The notes: a model not told the origin generated them from the letters alone. Numbered from the stretch's first letter, positions 24,721 to 36,659 are shown. The stretch is DNA of 64,000 bases from Hanleya hanleyi (GCA_036873755.1 JAVTVY010047879.1:182579-246578); one strand, 5' to 3'. Numbers and translations: made by a program.

Positions 24721-24989
24721 CTGCACGTGATCTAGCAAATGCTACGCTGTGTAAATGTCCTTCTTGAAAATTGCTATCAAGATAGGGATAGTTAACTGTG
24801 TTAGAATTGTAATCTTCTCTCTTGTCACAGAGTCGACGTAAGAGAAAGCGCCTTGGATATTTAAGGAGATTGGATATTGAAAGCAGCATTGTCTCAAAGT
24901 TCGTATTCAGTAAAGTATAGCTGCTTGATCAGTTATCATGAGTTTGGTTGCAAATTATCTTTATGAGGCATCACTTTTCCCACTTTTTT

Positions 24990-25250
24990 TTCCGTCGGAT
25001 AACTTTTGAATGCCTCTGTCAAAACGTCAAAATTGTGGTGCATTTTGCTTCTGTCTTGGGGAAGACACCTATTGTTTTTCAGTTTCGAAACTGGGTTTTT
25101 GTCTACAATTTTTCCTTTGTTAAATCTTTTCCGTCGGATATCTTCCGAATGCCTTCGCCAATCAACTTCAAATTTGTGGTGCATATTGCTCCTATCACGT
25201 ATTGTTTTTCAGCTCTGTCTGAAACTGGATACTTGTATTTTACTACAATT
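24990..25250. repeat. Diverged two-copy tandem repeat, 139-bp period
   Basis: Both units contain 'CCGTCGGATA', '.GAATGCCT', 'AA.TT.AAATTTGTGGTGCAT' type words, 'CTATTGTTTTTCAG' or 'GTATTGTTTTTCAG', and 'GAAACTGG'. Open frames of 110-127 residues cross both units but carry no recognisable domain. Confidence 0.7.
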
Positions 25251-25440
25251 ATATGCAAGTGTTCCATCTGGGCCTGTGGTGAAGTGGCTGTCTGTGTTTG
25301 GGTACCAATTTCAATACGATCATTTGCATAGATAGAGCATCAATGATTGGTTCACAGCCATGACTCAGAAAGATCACTGTTTGGGGCCAGAATAGAGGCT
25401 GGCCATTGGCTCAAAGTATGACCTCTGAAGCCATTTTCAG

Positions 25441-25611
25441 TGCCTGGTTTACAGCCATGGCGTTCAGTCATGTAGAGTATGGTGATTTAAGGACCTGTAA
25501 CATTTTTCCCATAAATGAATTTCACGGAGACAGTGGCCTTCCGGATTTTAAAACCACTGACATAGACACATTAATGCAAGAATATCTCAGTACCATCTCC
25601 AGGAGGTATAG
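25441..25611 (+). CDS. Candidate internal coding exon, unknown protein
   Basis: The segment is preceded by an acceptor-like 'CCATTTTCAG' and followed by a strong donor G/GTAAGAAG. It is 171 bases long and opens in one frame with phase 2 at both ends. The reading includes 'MAFSHVEYGDLRTCNIFPIN' and, further on, 'TDIDTLMQEYLSTISRRYR'. I recognise no domain. No partner exons were found nearby, and the flanks are repeat-rich. It may be an isolated exon of a gene extending outside what I can read, an exon fragment carried by a mobile element, or chance. No regulatory context is visible. Confidence 0.3.
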
Positions 25612-26439
25612 GTAAGAAGATCATGTGATTGGTTTTTGTGTCGATCCACCTATAGGTGGCGCCATCTGTGGGCCAAATTCATTTCCGGACAATAATTCCT
25701 GAAAAACAAATAGATTTTTTTTCAAATTTGGTGAGTTCTTTGGCCTCAGGATCTTGCTTGGGATTGTATTTCGTACCAAGCCGCCCAGAATATAACTTGA
25801 AGGATTTTTTTCCAAATTTGATGTGTGAGTATCTTCCTTCAAGATCCGGCATGATCTATATCTCTATAAAAATGATCTATATCTCTATAAAAATGAGGCG
25901 AGCATTCTCTCTCGTCGACTTTATGGCAAACGAAATGATTACAATTTGGTCGGTCAATGCTTTCCTGTGTATGGATATTATTTACCTTTTACTATGGCCC
26001 TTCGCTGAAATTCAGCATCGGTATGTTAGGACAAACCACTGTAATGAGTTCAGATACGAACAAGAATCCTGTAAATTCTTATCAGCTGGGGAACTGATGG
26101 CTAAAATGGCCCGAAATTATTAGCCTAAACTACTGTAGTACGTGGTAGCGCATCACTGGAATTCTGAATTGATGGTTCCTGAGGGGATTGGGGTTCTCCG
26201 TCTAAACCCACAGTCAAATAACAATCGTGCTTATCTCAGGGCAACGGCTCATCGAGTCCTGATTTCAGATAGGCGATAATTATAATGACGATATTTTAGA
26301 GGATAAATCACAACAGCGAATCCTATCATAAGGTCAATCTGAAAAATATTGGACATGACGAAGAATAGGCATAGGCAAAGGCTTTTCTATGTTAGCGCGT
26401 CGATTCTGTAGTTCACGCATTCAAGAATCTTGTATTTGA

Positions 26440-26985
26440 ACGCAAGAATGTGGGATTTGACATCTATGTTTATGGTGCTAATGCTGTTATACGGATTAAG
26501 CCTTTGGATTATGGACGACGGATGAATATTGAATGACGGACTAGAAGCTTGTATGCTAAACAACATTAAACGCAACATGAAAAGGGTGGTGGAAAACGAT
26601 GCCGGGGTACTGACAAGAAGTCATATGACTCCATCAGACAAATATACTGACTGCACATTTCTAAAAGCAAAATAATAACCAAAAGTGATCCCTGTGATGA
26701 TTTCTATCCCATCCACGCTGTTAGTGTAGCTGTTCATGTTGACAACTTGAATTGCATGACTACACGCCCCTTAGCACCGGCTTGAGCGGTATTAGATATA
26801 TATATTTCAGAGCGATGATGTAGTTAACCCTGCAAGTCATCTGATTGAAAATGATGAACTATGTGACCGCCAGACAGTACAAAAACGGCCTAAACGAGGG
26901 AATATTTATTGAATGCAAGCTCAAATTCAGAACAACCATCTGTGAGACCCAACGCCGACCAAAGGCTTCGTTCAAAAGCCAAAAC
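26440..26985 (-). repeat. Composite repeat, families B, A and J, inverted
   Basis: Order on the plus strand: B (reversed: 'TTTGGATTATGGACGACGGA', 'TATTGAATGACGGACTAGAA'), A (reversed: 'TGATCCCTGTGATGATTTCT', 'TAGCACCGGCTTGAGCGGTA') and J (reversed: 'CATCTGATTG', 'GGCCTAAACGAGGGAATA', 'CAACGCCGACCAAAGG'). This is the mirror of 22425-22860 plus a B module. Confidence 0.8.
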
Positions 26986-26990
26986 TACAA

Positions 26991-27775
26991 TCACAATGAT
27001 GTGTAATACATATCATAATACTCCAAGAAATCCATTTGGATAAATAATACTGGCCAATGATAAGTATTGCATGTAAAAAACATCATGCTGTTATCATTGA
27101 AAACTGTTGAACGCTCCTCTCTTCCAGGAACTATAGAGTTTTTCTTGTACATGTTCACGTAATGCATATTTGCAAGTACTCCAGCTATGCGTTTGGAAGC
27201 GCTTTTCAGCACATCCACCCCATCGCGCAGTTTTGGAATTCTCATCCAATTAAATAATTCCATCGGCGCATAGGAGTTCTTGTCAGTATTCCAGCCTCTT
27301 TTTGCATCAACTTTATATGCTGCATTTAATTTTATCGCTATATGGTGAAAATATTTTGGTGCACGATTCGTCTCCGAAGCTTGCCTTCTGTACAAATCAT
27401 TCTGATTGTAGTTTGTAACCGAGGTTAACATGGTGATGAGTGAATATCACTTGGTCGGCGTCGGATCTCACAGACTTTTGTTCTGAATACGAATTTGCAT
27501 TCTACTAATATTTTCGTCGTTTGGGCCGTTTATTCTATCTGACGGTCACATAGTTGGTCACTCCGCATCAGATTACTTGATAGGGCCATTACAGCATTGC
27601 TTTTGGATATTTGTATCCAATATACAAGGGACTAGCCCGTCATTCAATATTCAGCTGTCGTCCATTAAAGAATTTCTGCGTCCATAATCCAAAGGCCTAA
27701 TTCATATAATAATATTAGCACCAAATTAAAAGGATAGTACCGCTCAAGCCGATCCTAGGGGTCGTGTATTCGTTT
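26991..27775. repeat. Repeat mosaic: modules J, B and A core
   Basis: Minus-strand sequence around 27100-27130 carries the B/A linker ('GAGGAGCGTTCAACAGTTTT', 'CAATGATAACAGCATGATGT'). At 27440-27625 a J copy begins 'TTGGTCGGCGTCGGATCTCA'. At 27635-27745 a B copy reads 'CCCGTCATTCAATATTCAGC' and 'AATCCAAAGGCCTAATTCAT'. At 27738 the A core follows ('GTACCGCTCAAGCCGATCCT'). A 146-codon frame on the minus strand crosses this repeat and is not considered a gene. Confidence 0.65.
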
Positions 27776-27779
27776 CCTA

Positions 27780-29550
27780 CGACATTTATATGTTGGTTTT
27801 AAATTATTTGGATCAATTGCACTTCCTGATTGGTATCGTATATATTTTTAAAAAGACAACTAGCTGCCGAGGTTGTCTGTGAAAAAGTGTTATTGTCCTG
27901 AGAGGATGGGTGTTCATATAATGTTATTAAACATTTAAGCGTTCATCTTGGTGGTCAAGATTCCGTGTAAGACACCACAATCTCCAGGACAGATATATTG
28001 TTCTCGGTAGACAAATGACAAATAGATTCCAGGTATTCCTCGCACGTCATACTACAAAGCATAGAAATCTATAATTATTATGTTTTCACATTGGCCTTGT
28101 TATTGGCCCGAAGCCGCATGCCGAGGGACAATACGGCTGATCGAGGTCCTATAACTAAACAAATATGAAAACACTTGGTTAATGACATTTTATTAATTAA
28201 CTCACAGGTTCATATATTTCATCGATTACAATAGCAAGAAATATTTTGGTCCAGCAACTACTACAAAATCGAGATATATTCCTTTCTTCACAATATACAG
28301 CAGTGATAAACCACTGCTTACGTGATAATTTTTCCCTTACTTAATACGTATTTTGTAGTAGTGGTATTACCAATGGCGTCGGAAAGTGGATGTAAACCTT
28401 TCAGCAGTAATTCTATTGAAACCGGCGAATGCCTACTATCTTCAACCTCAGAGAGGGAGGGAGTGAGTGTGTGTGTGGGGTGGGGGAAGCTCGAGGTTAA
28501 ACGATGAAACACAATCGAGTCAAAAGAGTAGAAACGGACGAAATCTTTCAATATACAATTAATTTATATAGGTTCCGTCTATACTGTGTCTGATATAACT
28601 CTTTTAGCAGCAACTCTGATGTCACCTTCTATTTTAAAATATCACCCGTTCACTGCTGCCGGTAACGTATCATTACTGTGTCGTATGTTTGCCTTTGACA
28701 CTTTCAGAGCATGCAAAATTTATCAGTGGAGAAGGACCGGTCCAAAACTAATTTCCGGCACGAAAAATCTTGGTGCCCCTAATTTCGAGCTGAAAAAAAT
28801 CGTTCACTCTTAGCTACACCGTTGTCTAAAAAGTTATTGTTCTATAAGCTATAAAAATGTACATGAGTTGATTTAATTTCAGGCAGTTAATAGCATAAAT
28901 AAATGTATATGTATACTCATATAACCTCAATTATTGCAAAATAGCAGAATAATTGGGCTCTAATTCTATAATTCGCATGCAGTCAATTTTAAATTTGGGC
29001 TATACATTCATTACTTAGCCCAATTTTATTTTGCGTTGACAGACCAAATCCTTATCCAATATTATTGATATCATGTTCATGTCACAACTCATTTGTAGAC
29101 CAACGTTGCAGAAATATATCCATTTGATTGTTGGAAGGAAATTTGCTGTGAAACAGTTATTTCTCGCTCGATCAACGCCAAAATTGGTATACATACTCAG
29201 TACATATTGTCTGCTCTTACAAAGGATTTCCTTGTGGTCAAAAAGACTTCAGTCACGTATTAAAAAATTCATGTCCGGCAGAAAAACATTTCGAGATAAA
29301 AGTTCTGTTCCCCCATCATTTGCACTGGTCCCAGCACACTAATAAATTTCGCAAGGTCCCTTATAGCAAGTCAATGTCACACCCGAGCACTATACTTTAT
29401 TTCAGCATGTCTCACCATACTTTGTACACAGTTTGTGTATTGGATAGCTTTCCCTTATTGAAACCGATTTACATATATTGGACTGGCTTGACGGGCCATA
29501 CGAAGCAGACCATTTTCCTTGTATTAAGTTTTTAGAAAGTTAAGAAATAA
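27780..29550. other. Gene-free stretch
   Basis: No gene recognised. A GT/GA-rich patch lies at 28450-28490. Short open frames on the plus strand (28586-28813, 29073-29342) have no domain, no conserved splice borders and no matching copy elsewhere. Confidence 0.45.
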
Positions 29551-30270
29551 AATGGAATATTGAAGACCAAAGCTGTACAGTCGTCTACACCCTGAACCTG
29601 ACTCCCATCACTATGACAAAGATCGATATATGACCCAGTGGTTTACTTGCACATTATTGGGAGAACTCAGAAGTACTCATCTGTTCAGTGACTCGTGATT
29701 ACAGGTGATCAGCTACTGGTTCGCTTTCACTTTGCCTTGTCCGAGGAAAATATTTTGAACTGGTGATAGCTGGCATATTTTCATGTAATATTTGAACTTA
29801 TACATTATTCTAAGCATAATAACACTGAGGAAGGTGATGGAATTTAGACCTGATATAGAATCCAATCCAGACTTGCCCATTTTGCCCAATTTGAAAAATC
29901 TATGTTATTTGACGCTAATTCACCTAGTTCATTTTACAATCCCATGTAGCTCCATTTCGGTGGACATAATATACGAATATTTTACGGTTCCAATGAATAG
30001 AATACATATAACAATGAAACCTCTGTGGGAGGCCCGTTGGCCGAGTGGTTTAGATCGCCGACATACAGTGCTGGCGATTAGGTGCCTGACTCTGGGGTCG
30101 CTGGTTCGAATCCCGCACGGGACTCGACCAAATTTTCAGCACTAGAATTTGTGCTATTCTAAGATAGTGTTATCCCAAAATAACGAAAATACTGTGAAAC
30201 CTCTGTATGCCTGAAATGATTCTCCATCCCGTTTTCCACAGCAGGATATTACGCTTTTTCAGCCTTGAGC
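29550..30270 (+). repeat. Long dispersed repeat, family G, copy with SINE
   Basis: Matches 41440-41850: 'GAATATTGAAGACCAAAG', 'CTGACTCCCATCAC.ATGAC', 'GAAGGTGATG.AATTTAGAC', 'GATATAGAATCCA', 'GCGGTTCCAATGAA'-like, 'CAATGAAAC.TC', 'TATGCCTGAA.TGATTCTCCA' and 'CGTTTTCCACA.CAGGATAT.A'. This copy alone contains the 168-bp SINE at 30027-30194. Confidence 0.85.
30027..30194 (+). mobile_element. tRNA-derived SINE with 12-bp target duplication
   Basis: The exact 12-mer TGAAACCTCTGT occurs immediately before (30015-30026) and after (30195-30206) the insert. The head has an A-box-like 'TGGCCGAGTGGTTTAGA' and an exact B box GGTTCGAATCC, with a type-II (Leu/Ser-like) layout. The acceptor and T stems contain mismatches, and no good anticodon arm forms, so a functional tRNA is unlikely. 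A short tail 'TATCCCAAAATAACG' follows. The homologous repeat at 41757 has the uninterrupted site. Confidence 0.9.
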
Positions 30271-30625
30271 AAAACATGAGAAAAACAAAACAATACTTCC
30301 TTCCTTCAAAGGAATATTGGTTATGTGGCTTTGAAATGCTGGAGTTGAATGCGTTGTGTTCCACACCATACTTCAGATGCGTACCGAATGCAACTTATTT
30401 AAACACCTAATGAAATAATGCAAGAACACCAAGCAAGTGATGCCATCTCGGTATATTTTGGTGGATAGGAAATTAAAACAAAATGGATCTTAATCAATAC
30501 ACTAAAATCTAAAACAGTCAAAATTTAATTTTGACCAGGAATTCCGATCGCAAATTATAACTACATTTATGTTCAATATTCTACAGAAAGCCGCTAGCAT
30601 CGCGATTTGTTTGCTTTTCCTAGAA

Positions 30626-30925
30626 TTAACCGTACAGGGCCTGGGTGGGGGACAAAATGGCCCCCCTACCAAACTATCTGCTCTATCTTGAGAACGACAG
30701 AAAATTGAGAGCTGACAATGCATAACTCTATAATTAATCATATTGGGGTCATTTCGAGCCTATTTTCATAGCTCCCGAGTAGAGAATCATGGGTAAATTC
30801 AAGATGCCAGCCATGAAGGGTACCAGAAAAGTGATATTTTCGTCATTTTTCTTCAAAATTTCTGCTTTTCCGCGACGAAAAATCTAACCGACAAATCGCC
30901 CAAAAAACTGCCGTTTTTTTAAATA
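30626..30925 (-). mobile_element. Half copy of the TTAA MITE
   Basis: Begins TTAACCGTACAGGGCCTGGG, continues 'CCCCCCTACCAAACTATCTG', 'GAGAGCTGACA', 'TCATATTGGGGTCATTT', 'AGAGAATCATGGGTAAATTC', 'AGTGATATTTTCGTCATTTT' and 'TTCTTCAAAATTTCTGCTTT'. Similarity stops near the element centre and the second TIR is absent. Confidence 0.8.
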
Positions 30926-31259
30926 ACAATCCCCAATTGAACTGCAGCGAGTAGAATTCACGAGTAAAATTGCGATATACTTCACCAAATGTATCATAGA
31001 TATAAGTATTCAATCGAATTTAATGTATACCACAATATACACACCAAACGGTGGTGTTGGGATATCCCCTTCTTCATCTAATATCGTGTGATGAAACTTC
31101 TTACAACCGATTGACTACTGGCACAAATATTTGTTAGATTACAAAATATATCATTGCATCGTATCGTTTATATATATAGCTTTCCAAAATGATGCTTTTA
31201 AGCACAATTGAACTATTGTTCTTTTATGTAGCTGATATTTTGGCTAATAGCATGAGAAA

Positions 31260-32040
31260 TTCAGTATTCAGCGTTGATTCGATTGATTACTTACATCGCA
31301 ATACCACTCGAATATAGACTAGAACTGAGAGCAAAATATACCATTGGGAGAGTGTCTGATCTAATATGTCTACAAATGTCATAGTCAAAATTGAATAAGG
31401 CTGCCGCATTCAAACAGGACTTCAAGCAAGCAGGCCCATTCGGGAAATAGGAATATATCATCACAGATCTTACTATGCATGTGCTTTCTGTAATCTAAAC
31501 GTGCAATCAAGTTGATGACCCAGCCAAAATACTGTTCCATGGAGAATGCAGTCAAACGATGGCCGATGCCATATCGAATTGACCAAATAACGACCATTTC
31601 GGTCATTTTTATGTATTGTCTCGGCCATTTTTATGGTTGATTCTGAATTAGTCATTACTTTCCAAGTAGGAATCATATGATTAAGTTCATACTGCCATAT
31701 CGGCTCTTAAGACGATTAATTGTAGCGGGTGGAACAAAAACAAAGGGGTGTATCTCTTCCGACCAGTCTGACAGCATGAATACTTATAGTGTGATGGGTA
31801 TATGGAAACCCGATTCAAATGACAACAATCTGTAAATGAATGACCTTCAGATACAGGCTGACGTTCAGAACTCTTCATTATACCGTTTCGCATTTGTACG
31901 GAGGATAGATAGTGTGAAGATTTCACTCTATAGGCAGCCCCGTTTGATTCATGTTAGCTGAGCAGTTGTGGGTAATGAAAGTAAATATCGGAGGTGTTTT
32001 CCACATTTTATGCCCTAGTAGTATTATACCGATTCACCCT
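31260..32040 (+). repeat. Long dispersed repeat, family F, copy 2
   Basis: Partner of 19690-20960. Shared words include 'ACCATTGGGAGAGTGTCTGA'-like, 'CTTTCTGTAATCTAAACGTG', 'ATTAGTCATTACTTTC', 'AAGTAGGAAT', 'CTTCAGATACAGGCTGACGT' and 'AAATATCGGAGGTGTTTTCC'. Confidence 0.7.
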
Positions 32041-32239
32041 GGTCGTCTGTGTCCATACATTTATTTGTCATGGTATCAAGAATGACTATGCATATAAAAT
32101 GGCCTCCATGGTGTTACTTATGCCCTCTGTACATATATGTAGGTTCATTGTTTTGGTGGGAAATTTAAGCCGTACGACGTCGGGCATTACAGGTTACTTT
32201 TTCCGGGTATTCTTGCATTTACGAGGTTTACTCAATAAT

Positions 32240-32404
32240 GAGACGTTTTCTTCATCAGACGTCCACGATGCTCATCCATTAACACCAGATGAGTTGTTTG
32301 AGCTGGTCTATCATCACAGCTCCCTAGCTAGCGCATCTAATTCCGGTTTCATGAGTTCAACAAATAAAACTGTAGGCTATACTCATCTGAACAGCTAGAA
32401 ACGT
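32240..32404 (+). repeat. Dispersed repeat, family A 5' module
   Basis: 'TTCTTCATCAGACGTCCACG', 'CACCAGATGAGTTG', 'CTATCATCACAGCTCCCTAG' and 'CTAGCGCATCTA' match 110-220. A 134-codon frame overlaps it (31994-32398), but the matching copy at the window start is stopped, which argues against a gene. Confidence 0.6.
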
Positions 32405-32774
32405 TTCAATCAAACCATGATCAGGCGATGTAGTATCGGCCATACACGATTAACTCACGAACATTTACTAAAAAAGAGTCAGTCCCAAGGTGTATTCCAT
32501 GCCATGAAGATCTCACGGTGAAACATCTTCTTATCGAATGCATAGATTTTAAGATTGCAAGAGATGTTTTTATCGAGCGACTACTTTGGAAGATCTTTTT
32601 AGTCGGGTGAGGGAGGATTGCATCTAGGGTTATTTGAGAGAAATCGGTTTGTTACATAAGTTTTAATGTGTGTATGTTTTAATGCGTTGGATTACTAAGT
32701 TATTGGCTTGAGTACTTAGAATTTTGTTTGATCGTCGCTATATAGCTGAAATGTTGCTGAACGCGACATTAAAA
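32405..32774 (+). pseudogene. Decayed LINE ORF2 C-terminus and 3' end
   Basis: Three frames must be read in turn. The first gives RCSIGHTRLTHEHLL. The second gives a Cys/His motif, CIPCHEDLTVKHLLIEC, followed by DFKIARDVF. The third gives LEDLFSRVREDC, a stop, then LREIGLLHKF and the end. This is the usual C-terminal tail of Jockey/I-like non-LTR retrotransposon polyproteins ('GHTRLTH', then C-x2-C...H...C). At least two frameshifts and one stop show it is dead, and everything 5' of it (reverse transcriptase, endonuclease) is missing. The 3' UTR ends with 'CGCTATATAGCTGAAATGTT' 'GCTGAACGCGACATTAAAAC', which also ends the 72-bp insert at 41071-41142. The fragment interrupts a family A repeat. 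Confidence 0.8.
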
Positions 32775-32779
32775 CCTTC

Positions 32780-33340
32780 ACAGTCTCCACATGAACATCT
32801 GCAATAAAAGCGAGATACTCAGGCTACGCCCGAGAATACACCGTATTCTCTGATCTGAATGTGAGGTGTCGAGGGATGCTGTCCTGTAGAGTCATATGAT
32901 TGTTTTTTAGTCTCCAGACGTCGTCAATATTTCCCACCTCTTGCATATCGCTCCAATTTAGGGCACTCCTTGATTATTCGTGAGTCTCTGGGCAACTGCC
33001 TGAACAGCCACCGTTCAGAACTGACTTGTCTATATAGAAACGTCTTCGATGGAATAATTTCAGTAATCAAGCCAAAACATTTACAGATACGTTACAGATA
33101 CGCTCAAGTTGGGATTGCCCTCACATGGTTTCTAAGCGCTCTTGGTCATATCCTTCCTCAACAGATGTAGCGATACCGAAATTCGTTCAATATTTATTAA
33201 CCATGATTTGTATTTACATTCATTTATTCTGTTGGATGATTTACAAGTCCTAGTCTGATCTGGTCATCAATTATGGCGAGAGTAACCGATAATGTTTGCT
33301 AACACTTTATCAGTTCTGCTGATACAACAAAATTATTTAG
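32780..33340 (+). repeat. Repeat mosaic, families A and E
   Basis: A: 'TCTCCACATGAACATCTGCA', 'ATAAAAGCGAGATACTC', 'AGAGTCATATGATTG' (about 32780-32950). E: 'GGGATTGCCCTCACATGG', 'GCTCTTGGTCATATCC', 'AATATTTATTAACCATGATT', 'ATTTATTCTGTTGGATGATT' and 'GTTTGCTAACACTTTATCA' (33100-33320). Confidence 0.65.
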
Positions 33341-34149
33341 TCTGCTGGATGTGTAACATGATCCATGCCTAATCCCTACAGTACTATCATTTAAATTATA
33401 TGCATCTGACACTAAATTAGAATTAGGCCCTGGTCAGCGGTCTTCGTGAATTTAAGCAGGTCGGCATGAACTGATTTAGTACGGAATTGCTGTCAAACAC
33501 ATATTATTGATGTCCTAGTACTAAAATTAGTGCCCGCACCGTTAGTTAGATTCGATTGAGTTATGGTGGCAGTTTTGGCGTGCGTGCCCAATCGTAAGAA
33601 CGATGAAATAAATGCCTGTCATTAGAGATGTATAACTGAATGGGGAGAGGGCTTCAAGGCCATGGATTGGAAAAAAATCGTCGCTTGGTCATATACAACT
33701 TTAACGTGACAAATGATCCAACTTGAGGAGTTTCCCGGCCTTTTTTAGATACAACAGCACAAAGATATGAGAGGTGAGATATTTTAAGCCTTCTCCTTCT
33801 CATAACATCATTGGTGACTCGATTCCACAACAGAATTCACAGATCACTAACGGAATATAACTCAGTGATCAAAGTATTTGGAATGAACGTCTCTCAGTCT
33901 GAACTCAATGAAGCCGCACATCACGGGAAACGATAATATGTACACGAAAATAAATAAATGAATATCATTCACTGTAACGAAACATCAAAATGCCATAACT
34001 GATTTGCACAATGATTGTGAAAATCCGTTCCTAGAGAAGAATATTACACCTTGCTGAGGTTGTATTAAAAACGGCAATAATATTTGACATGCGACTATGA
34101 ACATCAAAAGAAACAAAATTGCATCTGTCCCGGCTTAGTACTACCATCG

Positions 34150-34870
34150 CGTCCGTCAGATCAATACCGAGTTCACCTTAATCAGAACCCTACTGTATCA
34201 GTGTAAGAGCGGCGACGTCTTGGGAAATCCAGATGTCACCTCGGACAATTTACGAAGATTCGAAATTTAATACAAGTGTCTAGTCCGTCATTCAATATTC
34301 AGTCTTTGTCCATTAAAGGATTTCCGCATCCGTAATCCAAAGACCTAATTCATTAATGCATTAGCGCCAAACTAAAAGTATATATAATAGTATACAGAAA
34401 CTCGGTTAGTTTTATGCAAGAGCGAAGCGGTCAACAGATTTCAATGATGCCGGCAAGACATCATGATGTTCCAAAAATATCAAATTCGTATCGCTGATCA
34501 GTATTCCTAATCCATATGATTCGTTGTAAAGACGTTATCTGGAGTATGATGTATCTCAGTTACGCTTTGATTGTACCTGTTCATATGAACACTATGTGGA
34601 AGTTTAAATACAGGGGTTTGTACGCCCCTAGGCCCGAGTTGAGCGGAATTAGACACAATTAAGTTATGAAACGTAATGCCATATATCTTACACGCCACTC
34701 TCGTTTTTTATTATCAGCATGCGATATTCATCGTTAAATTTGAGAAACTTTGAGTGGAGGCGCTTGGTGGTATAGCTCCGTTTTCTAGATTAGTAGTTCC
34801 TGCAATACTGTTTTGTGACGTTGATTAAAATCGTCACATTTCACACAGGATCTAGAATGCTACTAGGTGT
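34150..34870 (+). repeat. Composite repeat, families I, B and A
   Basis: I: 'CGTCAGATCAATACCGAGTT', 'TTGGGAAATCCAGATG' and 'CACCTCGGACAATTTA'. B: 'AGTCCGTCATTCAATATTCA', 'TAATCCAAAGACCTAATTCA'. Linker: 'AGCGAAGCGGTCAACAGATT', 'GCCGGCAAGACATCATGATG'. A: 'GATGTATCTCAGTTACGCTT', 'GCCCCTAGGCCCGAGTTGAG', then 'TTGAGAAACTTTGAGTGGAG' and 'TGTGACGTTGATTAAAATCG'. The same order is present at 50205-50785. Confidence 0.85.
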
Positions 34871-35004
34871 AATAAATATACGCCATATGCAGGTCCCACT
34901 GGAATATTACTGTCCAGGAAGGGATAGTTCACGATATCGAAATTGCAATAATCTCTCTTGGCACAAAGACCCACTTCATTTTTTTGAGTGATGTATGTGG
35001 TCAT

Positions 35005-35697
35005 ATCATCGAAGTTGCCACATGAACAGGCACAATAAAAGCGTACCTGAGATACAACACATAATCACGAATCGTTAGATTCTTAATATGTGTTTTGGAA
35101 TAGGTTAACCGGAAGACTATACTGTGAAGTCATGTGGCTCTGTCAGTATGTCGGCACCTCTACCCACTTCCCTTATATGTGTTGCAATTTTTACCTGTAT
35201 ATGGCGAGATTCTGCTGGTGGACGTTTCGTCCCAGAGGCCCGCCCCCTGTACAGACCTTTTGGTCTTTGATGTATGTTGGCATTTGTGGGAAGTTGATGC
35301 TGAGTCGACATCGGGCCTTACAGGCTAGTCTTTTGTGTTAAATGCCGTCATTTTCATCTGACGACGATACAGCTCACCAATCCCTAGAGTACGAGTTGTC
35401 ACAGCGAAACAGCTCACCATTTACCAATTTACGTGCTGTCAGAGCATTTCCATCATAGCTCTCTAAATTTGTATATAATACCGCTTATGCCGGTGCTAGG
35501 GGCCGTGGGGTCATATCATCCAAGTTGCCACATGGACAGGTACAGTAAAAGCGTACATGAGATACAACACATATCACGAATCGTTAGATTCTTGGTATGT
35601 GCTTTAGAATAGGTTAACCGGGAGACTATACTGTGAAGTCATGTGGCTTTGTCAGTATGTGGCACCTCTTCCCACTTCCTTTATATGTGTTGTAATT
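35005..35697 (+). repeat. Direct repeat pair of about 190 bp (family A)
   Basis: Copies at about 35006-35195 and 35510-35697 differ at only a small fraction of positions. Both run from 'GGTCATATCATC(G/C)AAGTTGCC' through 'TCACGAATCGTTAGATTCTT', 'ATAGGTTAACCG' and 'GACTATACTGTGAAGTCATG' to 'TATATGTGTTG(C/T)AAT'. They are much closer to each other than to other family A copies, so this is a local, recent duplication. Confidence 0.9.
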
Positions 35698-36659
35698 AAT
35701 ATGATCACTGTGTCATATATATAGCGATTAACCACAGCGAGAGGATGCTTACGTGTCTCGTAAACATGCTTCCACTACTGAAAAAGTCCGCCCATAGCCC
35801 TAAATTGATATACTTCATGTTAGCACATTTATCAAGTAAGTATAATACAGTTATATACATTTCATACCAACTGACTACATGATGTCTCCCAAATAACTCA
35901 TATTTGCCCCAATCTTAATATCATATCAATGCTCCCAATCGTATATGTATGATCTTACTGATTCCAATTGAATTTGGTGTTCAGAACGCCCAGCTCATGA
36001 ATATTTAATAGTCTTGTGACATTACGGGCGCATTTTAACTACTTTACTTGCAATTGGGGAGGGGCGTAGGGTCAGGATCTCTGCTTTAACTCAAGGTTTA
36101 CGCCAAGGACCAGTCCATAATTCTACCCCGTATTATGGTGCCAACCTGGCGAGAGGGCGGCAACATCAAAGGATTTCCCGACAGCTTGGCGTGTGATTCG
36201 GTTGAGCCAATCAGAAAGCACCTACAATTATGTTCCCTTCAAAGCAATATGAATATTACTGCAAACCTGTTAGATCCTACAAGCGAATATCCAAATGGGG
36301 GAACAGATAGGATTTAATTTTAATTAGATTGTATTTGCCCATACTTAGGTCAAGAGTTTTTATTTACTTTTGTTGTGCTCATCGTAATCTACATATACGA
36401 GCAAGAAAATGGCGCAGACAAAATTGACTGCTCCCGTGAAAACTGTATACGCAATTCAACAGTGATCAATTTATTATCGAACGGAATAATTATGGTATAT
36501 GGTCTGGGAGGTTTTGTTTAATGACTGTGTCCTGGTCATTACTTTTCCGTAGAAAAGTGTGTTTTTGTATGAAACAGTCGTCATGAAACAGGTAATCTGT
36601 GATCCGTACTCATAATATCTGCATGCCTATACTTATGAATCTACGTCTATTGTATTGTA

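Noticed and set aside
26991..27431. 146-codon frame on the minus strand
   Set aside because: It crosses a recognisable copy of the B/A linker repeat whose other copies have no open frame, and no domain is visible.
30035..30125. Functional tRNA-Leu or tRNA-Ser gene
   Set aside because: A and B boxes are good, but stem mismatches, lack of a proper anticodon arm and exact target duplications show a SINE.
31994..32398. 134-codon frame on the plus strand
   Set aside because: Half of it is a family A module; the matching copy at the window start contains a stop in the same frame.
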